From Spectribacter hydrogenoxidans (GTDB lineage: Bacteria; Pseudomonadota; Gammaproteobacteria; Nevskiales; Salinisphaeraceae), in NCBI RefSeq assembly GCF_031846275.1, contig NZ_JAVRIB010000004.1:62001-126000 (forward strand): 64,000 nucleotides of DNA. Reading direction: 5' to 3'. The translations under genes and the position numbers were made by a program. Of this stretch, positions 35,301 to 43,544 are shown piece by piece. A model generated the notes under the pieces. That model ran no database searches and was not told the DNA's origin. It worked only from the letters and a program-made list of their open reading frames with translations. The number at the start of each line of letters is the position of its first letter. Position 1 is the first letter of the stretch.

Positions 35301-36290
35301 CTGGACAGCGGCCGGGATCTGCATGCCCTGCGCCAGCGGCTGGGTGAGCGGGCGCGCGAGGCGGTCCAGTCCCGCCCGGATCACGGTATCGAACGGCGGG
35401 AACTAACCGAATGGCCGGATACCGATCTGCCCGGGTTCGTGGAACTGGATCATGGCGGCGTCACTCTGCGCGCGGTGCCGGCGCTGGTCGACCGGGGCGA
35501 GCATGTGGACTTGGTGCTGCTCGATGATCCTGCCGGGGCCGAACGCGAGCACCGCCGCGGCGTGATCCGGCTTCTGCGGCTGGCCGCGCGCAAGCCGGCC
35601 AGATTTCTCAAGCGCGAGCTCACCGGTTTCAAGCAGCAGGCGACCCAGCCGCTGCCGCCGTCGCCTGATACCGCGCTGGCCGATAGCGGCATTTTGGCGT
35701 CGCTGGATGCCGATCCGGAAGGGCCGTTGTTGGCTGATCTGCTGCAGGCGGTGATCGGAGCGCGGGTGGATGAGGCCCCGCGCGATGCCGCCGGGTTCGA
35801 AGTCCTGTCGGAGACGGTGCGCGGCGCGATCATCAGCGATGCGGTGGCGCTCTGGGACCGCCTGTCGCCGGCACTGACGCGTTACGCGCAGTTGCGCCGG
35901 CGCCTGTCACGGGGGTTGAGCCTCGATGCCATGCCCTGCGTCGAGGACATGCAGGATCAACTGGCGCACCTGATCCACCTGGGTTTTATCAGCCACATGC
36001 CCGATCCGCGCCATCTGGACCGTTACCTGGCCGCCCTGGAACAGCGCCTGGACAAGCTGCGCGAGGCGGGCAGCGGGGCCGATCGTGAGCGCCTGCGCCA
36101 GATTAGCCCCTACTGGATTGCCTACAAGCAGCGGGCGGCGCACGCGGCCCGGCGCGGCGAGCGTCCCGACAACCTGATCGACCTGCGCTGGATGATCGAG
36201 GAATACCGGGTGCAGGTATTCGCCCAGCCGCTGGGTACGGCGGTCAAGGTATCGCCGAAACGGCTCGACGCGGTTTTGGAAAACTGCTGA
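32385..36290 (+). CDS. hrpA: ATP-dependent RNA helicase HrpA
   Basis: A 1301-residue DEAH-box helicase, almost the length of Escherichia coli HrpA (about 1300), which rescues stalled ribosomes. Motifs: Walker A VVCGATGSGKTTQLPK, Ia HTQPRRLAARSV, DEAH box IVIDEAHERTLN, III VTSATIDPGRFSAFF, VI QRAGRCGRVAPG. The HA2/OB-fold domains and the HrpA-specific C-terminal domain (about 650-1301) are present. I chose the ATG at 32385, which aligns well with the E. coli N-terminus; a TTG at 32340 that overlaps the toxin stop is an alternative adding 15 residues. Confidence 0.95.
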   Translation: MSAHNDRGSPLEELQTRDRHRLLSQLQSARSSDKRRALETEVAASAAKTRDRLAARPAIDLVAELPVSTRAEEIASAVRDHQVVVVCGATGSGKTTQLPKILMQAGLGARGLIGHTQPRRLAARSVAQRIADEVAVPLGGLVGFQTRFEQSVGEATQVKLMTDGILLAETARDRFLNRYEAIVIDEAHERTLNVDFLLGYLKRLLPKRPDLKLIVTSATIDPGRFSAFFNDAPVIDVEGRSYPVTVRYRPPDEGTDQPEAVEAAVRELWREGPGDILVFLPGERDIRDTERHLAKALAGSKFAGAEIVPLYARLTRSAQNRIFASSNGFRVVLATNVAETSLTVPGIRYVVDTGLARISRYSTAAKVQRLPIEPVARASCDQRAGRCGRVAPGICIRLFAEDDYDNRPAFTDPEIRRTNLASVLLTMADLRLGDIEDFPFVDPPERRHIQDGRNLLQQLEALTRGKDGHRITKLGRRLARLPLDPRIGRMLLAGHDQGVLPALRVLAAGLTIQDPRERPAEARQAADEAHKPFTDNRSDFIGLLRVWDAFAAIKRERSGNQLRKWCREHFLNFMRLREWEDLVRQLRRIGSDIGLPNQRLATKLADSDYNALHSALLAGLPDHVGQLDERGEYLGARGRRFRIFPGSALAGRNPKWLVAGELIETSRLYAHHVAMVEPAWIEQAAAHLVQCEHYEPHWAKRRGHVAGRERVKLFGLTLADGRKVDYGRIDRAAAREIFIRDGLVAFAVTDNRNRLPEFLAHNQTLVTDIADREARFRRRDLLVDETTQAAFYDEVLPAAVCDRKSLMAWINDHGDAALRFDEDSLLRHAGLDLPADAFPEVLRLGDVPIGLVYRFEPGDPDDGVTARLPLPMINQFPDERADWLVPGLLEEKIREYFKALPKAQRRQVVPVPEFARAAAERLDFASGSLRDRLREAVRAMTGSAIPADAWQGFSPSRHLQMRFEVIDEQGRVLDSGRDLHALRQRLGERAREAVQSRPDHGIERRELTEWPDTDLPGFVELDHGGVTLRAVPALVDRGEHVDLVLLDDPAGAEREHRRGVIRLLRLAARKPARFLKRELTGFKQQATQPLPPSPDTALADSGILASLDADPEGPLLADLLQAVIGARVDEAPRDAAGFEVLSETVRGAIISDAVALWDRLSPALTRYAQLRRRLSRGLSLDAMPCVEDMQDQLAHLIHLGFISHMPDPRHLDRYLAALEQRLDKLREAGSGADRERLRQISPYWIAYKQRAAHAARRGERPDNLIDLRWMIEEYRVQVFAQPLGTAVKVSPKRLDAVLENC

Positions 36291-36334
36291 TCGGCGGTCA
36301 GAATGACCATTGATTCCGACCAATGGAGAGTGCC

Positions 36335-36637
36335 TTGTTCATCGCCATGAACCGATTCCGCGTTGCCCCGGGCCGCGAGGCCGATTTCGAGGAAGTCTGG
36401 CGCGCCCGCGACAGCCATCTGGAAGGCGTGCCGGGTTTTCGCGAATTCCAGCTGCTGCGGGGGCCGTCGCACGAGGACCATACCCTGTTCGCCTCGCACT
36501 CGATCTGGGAGTCACGCGAGGCGTTCGAGGCCTGGACGAAATCGGAGGCCTTCCGCAAGGCCCACGCCGGGGCGGGTGACACCAAGGGGATGTACCTCGG
36601 CCCGCCCCAGTTCGAGGGCTTCGACGTCGTTCTCTGA
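36335..36637 (+). CDS. Antibiotic biosynthesis monooxygenase-fold protein (heme-degrading-like)
   Basis: A 100-residue dimeric ferredoxin-like ABM-domain protein. The pattern FIAMNRFRVAPGREADFEEVW, GVPGFREFQLLRGP and LFASHSIWESREAFEAWTKS resembles HmuQ/IsdG-like and other ABM proteins. The start is probably TTG at 36335, with GGAGAG 6 bp upstream; ATG codons at 36323 and 36347 are less likely. It sits 44 bp after hrpA and 3 bp before gluQ, so it is probably in the same operon. Function not established. Confidence 0.78.
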   Translation: MFIAMNRFRVAPGREADFEEVWRARDSHLEGVPGFREFQLLRGPSHEDHTLFASHSIWESREAFEAWTKSEAFRKAHAGAGDTKGMYLGPPQFEGFDVVL

Positions 36638-36640
36638 TCG

Positions 36641-37552
36641 ATGACCGACACCGAACCGGTCGGGCGTTACGCGCCGTCGCCCAGCGGCCCGCTGCATGCG
36701 GGCTCGCTGCTGGCCGCGGTGGCCAGCTTTGTTCACGCCCGCAGCCGCGGCACCCGCTGGGTGCTGCGCATGGACGATATCGACCGCGACCGGGAAGTGC
36801 CGGGCGCGGCCGACGACATCCTGCGCACCCTGGAGGCCTTCGGCCTGACCTGGGACGGCCCGGTGCTCTACCAGAGCCGCCGCCTTGACGCCTATCAGGC
36901 GGCCCTTGATCAGCTGCGCGAATCGGGCCGGGTGTTCGATTGTGGCTGCACCCGGCGGGAAGCGCAGACCGGCCCGGCCGGCATCGAAGGGCCGGTGTAT
37001 CCGGGCACCTGCCGCGACGGGTTGCCGGCCGGGCGGTCGCCGCGTTCGGTTCGGTTTCGCACCACCGAAGGCGATCTGGCATTCCAGGACGGCATTCAGG
37101 GTGCGATTGCGCAGAATCCGGCCAAGGACGTCGGCGATTTCGTGGTGCGCCGGGCCGACGGACAGTTCGCCTACCAGCTTGCGGTGGTGGTGGACGATGC
37201 CGCCCAGGGCGTGACCGAGGTGGTACGGGGCGCGGACCTGCTGACCTCGACACCAAGACAGATCCTGCTGCAGCAGGCCCTCGGTCTGCCGGTGCCGGAT
37301 TACTGGCACGTGCCGCTGATCGCCCATGCCGACGGCCGCAAGTTCAGCAAAAGCGAGGGCGCCGCGGCGATCGATCCGTCGCGGCCCGTGCCCGGCCTGC
37401 TGGCCGCGCTGGATCGACTGGGCCAGTCACCGCCCGCGGATCTGGCCGCGGCGGATGTCGATACGGTGCTGGCCTGGGCTAAGGCAAACTGGCAGATCAA
37501 GAATATCCCGCACCAGCTATCGCCAACCGCCGAGACTGCCCACGCCTCATGA
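36641..37552 (+). CDS. gluQ: Glutamyl-Q tRNA(Asp) synthetase
   Basis: Truncated glutamyl-tRNA synthetase paralogue that charges queuosine in tRNA(Asp) with glutamate. The 303-residue protein has the HIGH-like motif YAPSPSGPLHAGSLL, MDDIDRDRE, zinc ligands in FDCGCTRRE and YPGTCRDG, and the KMSKS-like KFSKSEG. It lacks the anticodon-binding domain, which separates it from GltX. The stop overlaps the next gene by 4 bp (ATGA). Confidence 0.95.
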   Translation: MTDTEPVGRYAPSPSGPLHAGSLLAAVASFVHARSRGTRWVLRMDDIDRDREVPGAADDILRTLEAFGLTWDGPVLYQSRRLDAYQAALDQLRESGRVFDCGCTRREAQTGPAGIEGPVYPGTCRDGLPAGRSPRSVRFRTTEGDLAFQDGIQGAIAQNPAKDVGDFVVRRADGQFAYQLAVVVDDAAQGVTEVVRGADLLTSTPRQILLQQALGLPVPDYWHVPLIAHADGRKFSKSEGAAAIDPSRPVPGLLAALDRLGQSPPADLAAADVDTVLAWAKANWQIKNIPHQLSPTAETAHAS

Positions 37553-37902
37553 GCATCCGGATCAAACGTGTTTATGCATCTTCCTCGGCCGACGATGGCC
37601 GCCGGGTTCTGGTCGACCGCCTGTGGCCGCGCGGCCTGTCCAAGCAGCGGGCCGAACTGGACGAATGGTGCCGTGACGTGGCCCCATCACCCGAACTGCG
37701 ACGCTGGTTCGGCCACAAGCCCGAGCGGTGGGAGGCCTTCCGCACCGCGTATCGCGACGAACTGGCGGCCATGGATGCGGCTACGCTGTGCCCCCTGGTC
37801 GAGGTAGCCCGCGACGACCGATTGACCCTGCTCTACGCCGCCCGGAACGAACAACACAACCATGCGCGGGTGCTCGCGGAATTCCTGGAGGCAAGGCAAT
37901 GA
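37549..37902 (+). CDS. DUF488 family protein
   Basis: A 117-residue protein with the DUF488/YeaO pattern: IRIKRVYASSSADDGRRVLV, DRLWPRGLSK, WFGHKPERWEAFRTAYRDEL and LTLLYAARNEQHNHARVLAE. It is small and soluble, with function unknown. Translationally coupled to gluQ before it and to the small gene after it, each by 4 bp. Confidence 0.88.
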   Translation: MSIRIKRVYASSSADDGRRVLVDRLWPRGLSKQRAELDEWCRDVAPSPELRRWFGHKPERWEAFRTAYRDELAAMDAATLCPLVEVARDDRLTLLYAARNEQHNHARVLAEFLEARQ

Positions 37903-38087
37903 CCGAACCCGATAATGCAGCCGCCCTGGCTGAACGCGTGCGCGAGGCCTGCATCGAGGCGGCGATACAGGGCTACGAGGACGCCGCCATGGCCGGTCTG
38001 TGTCATGAAGGTTGCTGGGAGGCGGCGATCAGTGCGATTCGGCGGTTGTCGGTGAAGGCGCTGACGGCGGAAGCCGACGATGGTTGA
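37899..38087 (+). CDS. Small acidic protein, 62 residues
   Basis: A short acidic helical protein (LAERVREACIEAAIQGYEDA, GLCHEGCWEAAISAIRRL). Proteins of this type occur in proteobacteria and are sometimes labelled acetyltransferase without support (from memory); no enzymatic motif is visible. The ATGA overlap with the DUF488 gene and normal codon use support it as a real gene. Function unknown. Confidence 0.68.
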   Translation: MTEPDNAAALAERVREACIEAAIQGYEDAAMAGLCHEGCWEAAISAIRRLSVKALTAEADDG

Positions 38088-38107
38088 GCCGGCAACCGTT
38101 GACGACC

Positions 38108-38164
38108 GGCCGCTTGAAAGCGGCCCTACAAGGGCATCCGCTGTAGGGCGCCATTCATGGCGCC
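38108..38164. repeat. Head-to-head pair of GTAG-type REP palindromes (BIME-like)
   Basis: Two REP units face each other with a 13-bp spacer. The minus-strand unit GTAGGGCCGC-TTTCAA-GCGGCC runs 38129 to 38108, and the plus-strand unit GTAGGGCGCC-ATTCAT-GGCGCC runs 38143 to 38164. Both have the GTAG head and a palindrome with a 6-nt loop. The loop ATTCAT and the head match the unit at 5918-5939. This fits mobilisation by the RAYT at 9237-10076. Confidence 0.82.
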
Positions 38165-38215
38165 TGTCCGGGTCCGGAATAGATCAAACGCAAGCAGTTT
38201 AGATCGGGATCGGCG

Positions 38216-38273
38216 AATCCGGGACAAGCATATCTGCTGCGGATCGGCCGGCACCTACTCGATCCTGCAACCG
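38216..38273 (+). pseudogene. 58-bp perfect copy of an internal glcF segment
   Basis: This stretch is identical, in inverted orientation, to 38952-39009 inside glcF. It encodes the iron-sulfur/CCG region RDKHICCGSAGTYSILQP in frame, but no glcF sequence flanks it. Upstream is a REP pair; downstream the frame runs 30 codons to a stop at 38363. Perfect identity with sharp ends suggests a recent copying or template-switch event. The remainder of the gap from 38088 to 38320 has no gene. Confidence 0.9.
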
Positions 38274-38320
38274 GCTTCGCGACCGAGGTGGCGACACATA
38301 CGTTATGCCTGGGCTGCCAC

Positions 38321-38806
38321 CTACCAGCGCTCCTGCCCCCACCGCTCCGGATTGGCCCAGTAGCGGCTGTTTAGCCAATCCGGGACGTCCTTGTAGTCGT
38401 GGATGTTGAACCGGTAGAGCCGCCAGTCCCCGAAGCGCCCGGCCCGCTTGAGGCCGTAGCCGATGAGGTCGGCGTTGGTCCAGGCGGCGGTCGGGTTGAC
38501 GATCAGCCAGAACCGGTGGGTGTAGATGTCACGCAGCCGGCCCAGGGCCTGGGCGGCGGTGCGGGCCGGTCGGCTCTCCACCAGGTCGGCGACGATTCCC
38601 AGTTCGAATGCCTGTTCTCCCACGTGGGCATCGTCCATATCACCTGGCGGCAGTATCAGGCAGTTGGCGTCGGGCACCCGTTCACGGATGCGCGACGTCA
38701 GTGCCGCGTCGTCCTCGGCGACGAGCAGAATGCGGCGCGGGGGCGGGTCGCCCAGACTGTCGGCGAGGTAGTCGAGCAGGTCGGTCGGCGGCGCGTCGTC
38801 AGCCAT
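38321..38806 (-). CDS. Uncharacterised protein, 161 residues (possibly DUF6231-like)
   Basis: Not confidently recognised. It is soluble, with an N-terminal region ILLVAEDDAALTSRIRERVP that could form a Rossmann-like strand-helix, then LGIVADLVESRPARTAAQAL and a Trp/Tyr/Arg-rich C-terminus (FGDWRLYRFNIHDYKDVPDW). Gammaproteobacterial proteins with this layout are known as DUF6231 (from memory). It overlaps the glcF stop by 8 bp on the same strand and is probably the last gene of the glc transcript. Confidence 0.7.
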   Translation of the reverse strand: MADDAPPTDLLDYLADSLGDPPPRRILLVAEDDAALTSRIRERVPDANCLILPPGDMDDAHVGEQAFELGIVADLVESRPARTAAQALGRLRDIYTHRFWLIVNPTAAWTNADLIGYGLKRAGRFGDWRLYRFNIHDYKDVPDWLNSRYWANPERWGQERW

Positions 38807-40010
38807 CCAGCAGCTCGATCCAGTGGCGCACCGGTACCGCGGCAGCGGTGGCCAGATGCAGCTGGCAGCCGATGTTGGCGGTGACGATGACCGCCGGCTG
38901 GCCGGCCTGAAGGTTGGTCAGCTTGTCGTCGCGAAGCTGGTTGGCCATCGTCGGTTGCAGGATCGAGTAGGTGCCGGCCGATCCGCAGCAGATATGCTTG
39001 TCCCGGATTGGTGTCAGCGTGAATCCCGCGGCCTTGAGTACGCCGGCCACACGGTCCTGCAGCCCGGGCGCATTTTGCAGCGTGCAGGGCGGGTGGTAGG
39101 CGACCGGCTGACCGGCACCGAGATGCCGAAATCCCGTCAGGTCCTCGTCTGCCAGGATATCGCCCAGATCACGGACCAGTTCGGTGATCCGCACCGCCTT
39201 GTCGGCGTAGTCGGGATCGTTGCGCAGCAGGTGGGCGTACTCCGCCAGCTGTGCGCCGCAGCCACTGGCTGTCACCACGATTGCCTCCGCCCCGGCCTCG
39301 ATGTATGGCCACCAGGCATCAACGTTGCGCCGGGCGAAGGCCAGGGCCTCGTCACGGGCACTCAGATGCTGGGGGAGGGCACCGCAACAGCCGGCTTCGG
39401 AAACACGCACCAGCCGAATGCCCAGGCGGGCTAGTACCCGGGCCGCCGCGGCGTTGGTGCGCGGGGCAGTAGCCGGCTGCACGCAGCCGTCGAGTACCAG
39501 CATGGTTCGCGTTGCGCCAGCCGTGTCCGGCCAGTTTCCCGCGGTCTGGCGCGGGGGGATCTTGGCCTTGAGGACGGTGGGCATCAATGGTCGCGCGAGA
39601 CGGCCGATTGCCAGCAGCAGCGCAAAGCGACGTCGATACGCCATGAACCGCCGCAGCCCCCAGCGCATGAAGCGCTCGGCCGGGCCACGGCGTACCTGCC
39701 GATCCACCAGGTCACGGCCGATGTCGGCCAGCCGCCCGTATTCCACCCCGGAGGGGCAGGTGGTTTCGCAGGCCCGGCAGGTGAGGCAGCGATCCAGATG
39801 GGTCTGGGTCGCCCGGGTCGGCTCGGCGCCTTCCAGCACCTGCTTGATCAGGTAGATGCGGCCCCTCGGGCTGTCGCGTTCGTCGCCCAGCAGCTGATAG
39901 GTGGGACAGGTGGCGGTACAGAAGCCGCAATGGGTGCAGGCGCGCAGGATGCGGTCGGCCTCCTGGCCGTCCGGCGTCGACAGAATGTCTGCAAGAATGG
40001 ATGTCTGCAT
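38799..40010 (-). CDS. glcF: Glycolate oxidase iron-sulfur subunit GlcF
   Basis: Iron-sulfur subunit of glycolate oxidase, passing electrons from GlcDE to the membrane. The 403-residue protein has two ferredoxin motifs, CTHCGFCTATCPTY and CLTCRACETTCPSG, and two CCG domains (VSEAGCCGALPQHL and ICCGSAGTYSILQP). The ATG at 40010 gives the typical MQTSILADILST start. It is separated from glcE by a glycosyltransferase gene. The segment 38952-39009 is duplicated at 38216-38273. Confidence 0.95.
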   Translation of the reverse strand: MQTSILADILSTPDGQEADRILRACTHCGFCTATCPTYQLLGDERDSPRGRIYLIKQVLEGAEPTRATQTHLDRCLTCRACETTCPSGVEYGRLADIGRDLVDRQVRRGPAERFMRWGLRRFMAYRRRFALLLAIGRLARPLMPTVLKAKIPPRQTAGNWPDTAGATRTMLVLDGCVQPATAPRTNAAAARVLARLGIRLVRVSEAGCCGALPQHLSARDEALAFARRNVDAWWPYIEAGAEAIVVTASGCGAQLAEYAHLLRNDPDYADKAVRITELVRDLGDILADEDLTGFRHLGAGQPVAYHPPCTLQNAPGLQDRVAGVLKAAGFTLTPIRDKHICCGSAGTYSILQPTMANQLRDDKLTNLQAGQPAVIVTANIGCQLHLATAAAVPVRHWIELLDG

Positions 40011-40029
40011 GAAGCTAACAGTATCCCGG

Positions 40030-40914
40030 TTACATCCAGCGATCGCTGGTATGGAAAATCTGTCTGACCGGATCAAATTGCAGCAGCGGTGCAAAGCATA
40101 TCGTCTCGGTCAGGCCAAGTGCCTGCAACACGGCGGTACATTGGCCGGGATGTCGGTGCGCGCGCGTCCGGATAAGGCTGTCGAGCATGGCCAGCGATGC
40201 CGATGCCGCTCTGGCCGAGCGCGATTGCGCCTTTCGGAAATGGCCGTAAACCTGATCGACTTCCCGTTGATACTCCCTGGCATGCTGCTGCGAAAGCTGG
40301 CCCTGCTGGTGAACCCGGAAAGCTCCGAGCAGGCAATCGAGCAGGAACAGGCGATCCTGCTGGTAGAAGCGGAACCAGAGGTCGAAGTCCCCCGCGTAGT
40401 CGAGTGTCTCATCCAGGCCGCCGACCCGCTCCCATAAGTCGCGTCGCCAGAAGGTGCTTTCCTGCTGGATCCAGTGGCGATCGCCCGCCAGAAACCGACG
40501 GCGCGAGCGGTACCGGTGCTCGGGAATGGCGAATGCGCGATTCTCGTCGTCGATCAGACAGGGGCGCCCGGTTACCCAGCTGACCTGCCGGTTCTGGGCA
40601 AAGAGCAGATCGAGCAGGCTCAGGGCGCCGGGATGCAGCACGTCATCGGCATTGATCCAGCCCATGACATCACCGGTGGACATCGAAAAGCCGAGTTTGA
40701 GACCGGCATACATGCCGATGCCGGGCACCACCCGGTGTTCGGATATCTGATCGGCGTGAGTCTCCAGGATATCCGTCGTGCGGTCGGTTGAACCGGCATC
40801 AATGACGATGTGTTCAAGATTCGGGTAGCGCTGGCTGGCGATGGACGCGAGGCAATCCGCCAGGTAGGTCTCGGCGTTGAGCGTCGTGGTCACGAGCGAG
40901 ATTCGTGTCGCCAT
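40030..40914 (-). CDS. Family 2 glycosyltransferase
   Basis: The 294-residue GT2 enzyme has ISLVTTTLNAETYLADCLAS, the nucleotide-sugar region VIDAGSTDRTTDIL, the metal-binding MGWINADDVLHPGALS and the acceptor-side WIQQESTFWRRDLWERVGGL. Such enzymes build surface glycans. Its position between glcE and glcF on the same strand has no known link to glycolate oxidation and looks like an insertion; it starts about 93 bp after glcE and ends 19 bp before glcF. Acceptor and donor are unknown; the pilin glycan is a speculative target. Confidence 0.92.
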   Translation of the reverse strand: MATRISLVTTTLNAETYLADCLASIASQRYPNLEHIVIDAGSTDRTTDILETHADQISEHRVVPGIGMYAGLKLGFSMSTGDVMGWINADDVLHPGALSLLDLLFAQNRQVSWVTGRPCLIDDENRAFAIPEHRYRSRRRFLAGDRHWIQQESTFWRRDLWERVGGLDETLDYAGDFDLWFRFYQQDRLFLLDCLLGAFRVHQQGQLSQQHAREYQREVDQVYGHFRKAQSRSARAASASLAMLDSLIRTRAHRHPGQCTAVLQALGLTETICFAPLLQFDPVRQIFHTSDRWM

Positions 40915-41007
40915 GGCTTCGCAGTCTCGTCCGGAAATCTGCCGGCAGGTCGGGTATCAGGGCCGACCGTCTCCCGGCCTCGCATCACAAACCGTCGAAC
41001 CGAGCCG

Positions 41008-42066
41008 TCAGAGTTCGGCGTAAAGCCGGCCCGGATTGAGAATGCCGGCCGGATCCATGGATTTCCTGACCCGCCGGTGCAGCTCCAGCATTGCTTCCGG
41101 CAGCGGATGAAAGCGGGCATCGCCGTCACCGCGGAACAGGGTAGCGTGGCCACCGGCCCGCTCGGCCGCGGTGCGTATGTCATTGGCGTCCGCGTCGGTG
41201 ACCAGCCAGCGCTGGGCCCCGCCCCAGTCCAGGGCCCATTGGCCGGGCAGGTCGGCCAGCGGGGCGGCGGGCGGCACCGAAAGCCGCCACAGCCGGTCGG
41301 TGTCGGCGGTCAGCGGCGTCTGCAGCTCGCGGATGCGCGTCCAGCGCTCGGGATCATCATCGGCTTCACCGCCGATCGCATCGCAGGCGGCATCCACGGC
41401 ACGCTCGGCGCCGGACAGGCGCAGATACAACGCACCGGCCTCCCAGTACGCGCCCGACAGTGGCCAGGGTTTGGCGGCCAGCTCGTTCATTCGCCGGATT
41501 GCTGCGGTGGCGTCCAGTTGCTGGACGACGGTGATTTCCGCGGCGGGTCGGGGCAACACCTTCAGGCTCACGCTGATCAGCACGCCGAGCGTTCCGTGGG
41601 CCCCGGCCATCAGCCGCGACACATCGTAGCCGGCCACGTTCTTCATCACGTCGCCGCCGAAATGCAGCAGTTCGCCCCGGCCGTTGATCACACGGGTGCC
41701 CAGCACCAGATCGCGAGCGGCTCCCGCCCAGGGGCGGCGCGGGCCGGACAGCCCGGCGGCGATGGTGCCGCCCAGGGTGGCGTCGGCGCCGAAGTGTGGC
41801 GGTTCGAACGGAAGCATCTGGTTGTGTTCCGCCAGCACCGTTTCGAGCTCGGCCAGCCGGGTTCCCGCGCGGGCGGTGATCACCAGTTCGCCGGGCTGAT
41901 AGTCCACGATGCCGGTCAGCGCGCTGACGTCCAGGAACGCGCCTTCCACCCGATGTCCCAGAAAGGCCTTGGTCCCGCCGCCACGGATGGCCAGCGGCGT
42001 GCCGCGGTCGTGGGCGGCGGCAATGCGCTCGCGCAAGGCCGAGATGAGGTCCTCGGTGCCGGTCAC
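41008..42066 (-). CDS. glcE: Glycolate oxidase FAD-binding subunit GlcE
   Basis: The 352-residue subunit of glycolate oxidase has a PCMH-type FAD domain: TPLAIRGGGTKAFLG, DYQPGELVITARAGTRLAEL, ATLGGTIAAGLSGPRRPWAG and DVMKNVAGYDVSRLMAGAHG. The C-terminal HKxxDPxxxxNPGR-like end is RKSMDPAGILNPGRLYAEL. The start is GTG at 42066, overlapping the glcD stop (GTGA). It works with GlcD and GlcF to oxidise glycolate to glyoxylate. Confidence 0.95.
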   Translation of the reverse strand: MTGTEDLISALRERIAAAHDRGTPLAIRGGGTKAFLGHRVEGAFLDVSALTGIVDYQPGELVITARAGTRLAELETVLAEHNQMLPFEPPHFGADATLGGTIAAGLSGPRRPWAGAARDLVLGTRVINGRGELLHFGGDVMKNVAGYDVSRLMAGAHGTLGVLISVSLKVLPRPAAEITVVQQLDATAAIRRMNELAAKPWPLSGAYWEAGALYLRLSGAERAVDAACDAIGGEADDDPERWTRIRELQTPLTADTDRLWRLSVPPAAPLADLPGQWALDWGGAQRWLVTDADANDIRTAAERAGGHATLFRGDGDARFHPLPEAMLELHRRVRKSMDPAGILNPGRLYAEL

Positions 42067-43544
42067 AGTCGCTCCAGTTCCGGGTGCGGCAGTTCGCCGT
42101 TGTGTACGTGCATGGCGCCGAATTCGGCGCAGCGGTGGAGCGTGGGCACGGCCTTGCCGGGGTTGAGCAGGCCATGCGGGTCGAAGGCCGCCTTGATGGC
42201 GTGGAACTGATCCCGTTCGGCGTCGTTGAACTGCAGGCACATGTGGCCGATCTTTTCCACGCCGACGCCGTGTTCGCCGGTGATGGTGCCGCCCACTTCC
42301 AGGCACAGCTCTAGGATCTTCCCGCCGTAGGCCTCGGTGCGTTCCAGCTCGCCGGGGTTGTTGGCATCGTAGAGAATCAGCGGATGCAGGTTGCCGTCGC
42401 CGGCGTGGAATACGTTGGCCACGCCCTGGCCGTATTCCTCGGACAGGGCGTAGATGCCCTTGAGCACCCGCGCCAGATGCCGGCGCGGGATGGTGCCGTC
42501 CATGCAGTAGTAATCAGGGGCGATGCGGCCCATGGCCGGGAAGGCCGCCTTGCGTCCGGACCAGAACAGGGCCCGCTCGGCATCGTCGCGGGATACCCGT
42601 ACGTCGGTGGCGCCCTCGCGCTCGACCACCGCGGTGACCGCCTCGATGTGTTCCGCCACCTCGGCCTCGGTGCCATCGACCTCGCACAGCAGAATGGCCG
42701 CGGCATCGGTGGGATAGCCGGCATGGACGAAATCCTCCACTGCGCGGATGGCGGGACCGTCCATCATCTCCAGACCGGCGGGGATGATGCCGGCGCCGAT
42801 GATCGCCGCAACCGCCTCGCCGGCCCGCTCGACATCGTCGAAGGCGGCCAGGATCACCCGGGCGGATTCGGGGCTGGGCAGCAGCTTGACGGTGACTTCG
42901 ACGATCACCCCCAGCATGCCTTCCGAGCCGGTCATCAGCGCCAGGAAATCGTAGCCCGGGGCATCCAGCGCCCGGTTGCCGATGGTCAGCAGTTCGCCAT
43001 CCACCGTCACCATCTTGAGTTCCAGCAGATTATGCACCGTCAGCCCGTATTTCAGGCAGTGCACGCCGCCGGAGTTCTCCGCCACGTTGCCGCCGATGGA
43101 ACAGGCGATCTGGGACGAAGGATCGGGTGCGTAGTACAGCCCGTACGGCGCCGCGGTCTCGGAGATGGCGAGGTTGCGTACCCCCGGCTGCAGTCGGGCA
43201 CAGCGGTTGTCGGCGTCGATGTCCAGAATCCGGTTGAACCGCGCCAGCGACAGCAGCACCCCGTTGTCCAGCGGCAGGGCGCCGCCCGACAGGCCGGTGC
43301 CGGCGCCGCGGGCAACGATCGGCACGCGCCTGTCGCTGCACAGGCGCATCACCGACTGTACCTGGTCGACGGTATCCGGCAGCACCACGATCATCGGCAA
43401 CTGCCGGTAGGCCGAGAGCCCGTCGCACTCGAAGGGGGCCAGATCCTCGGTGCGGTGCAGGACCGACTCGGCGGGCAGGATCGCCTGCAGGTCGCGCACC
43501 AGCCCCGACTTGTGATCGGCGATGTCCGATTGAGCAACAGCCAT
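42063..43544 (-). CDS. glcD: Glycolate oxidase catalytic subunit GlcD
   Basis: The 493-residue FAD-linked oxidase oxidises glycolate. PIVARGAGTGLSGGALPLDN, CSIGGNVAENSGGVHCLKYG and ALMTGSEGMLGVIVEVTVKL form the FAD-binding half. The C-terminal half has VFHAGDGNLHPLILYD, GGTITGEHGVGVEK and DPHGLLNPGKAVP. First gene of the leftward glc operon, divergent from folA, with the promoters in the 137-bp gap. Confidence 0.96.
   Translation of the reverse strand: MAVAQSDIADHKSGLVRDLQAILPAESVLHRTEDLAPFECDGLSAYRQLPMIVVLPDTVDQVQSVMRLCSDRRVPIVARGAGTGLSGGALPLDNGVLLSLARFNRILDIDADNRCARLQPGVRNLAISETAAPYGLYYAPDPSSQIACSIGGNVAENSGGVHCLKYGLTVHNLLELKMVTVDGELLTIGNRALDAPGYDFLALMTGSEGMLGVIVEVTVKLLPSPESARVILAAFDDVERAGEAVAAIIGAGIIPAGLEMMDGPAIRAVEDFVHAGYPTDAAAILLCEVDGTEAEVAEHIEAVTAVVEREGATDVRVSRDDAERALFWSGRKAAFPAMGRIAPDYYCMDGTIPRRHLARVLKGIYALSEEYGQGVANVFHAGDGNLHPLILYDANNPGELERTEAYGGKILELCLEVGGTITGEHGVGVEKIGHMCLQFNDAERDQFHAIKAAFDPHGLLNPGKAVPTLHRCAEFGAMHVHNGELPHPELERL

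Noticed and set aside
38157..38363. Open frame of 68 codons containing the glcF fragment
   Set aside because: Only 19 codons are glcF-like; it begins within a REP and ends antisense to the next gene, so it is a remnant, not a gene.
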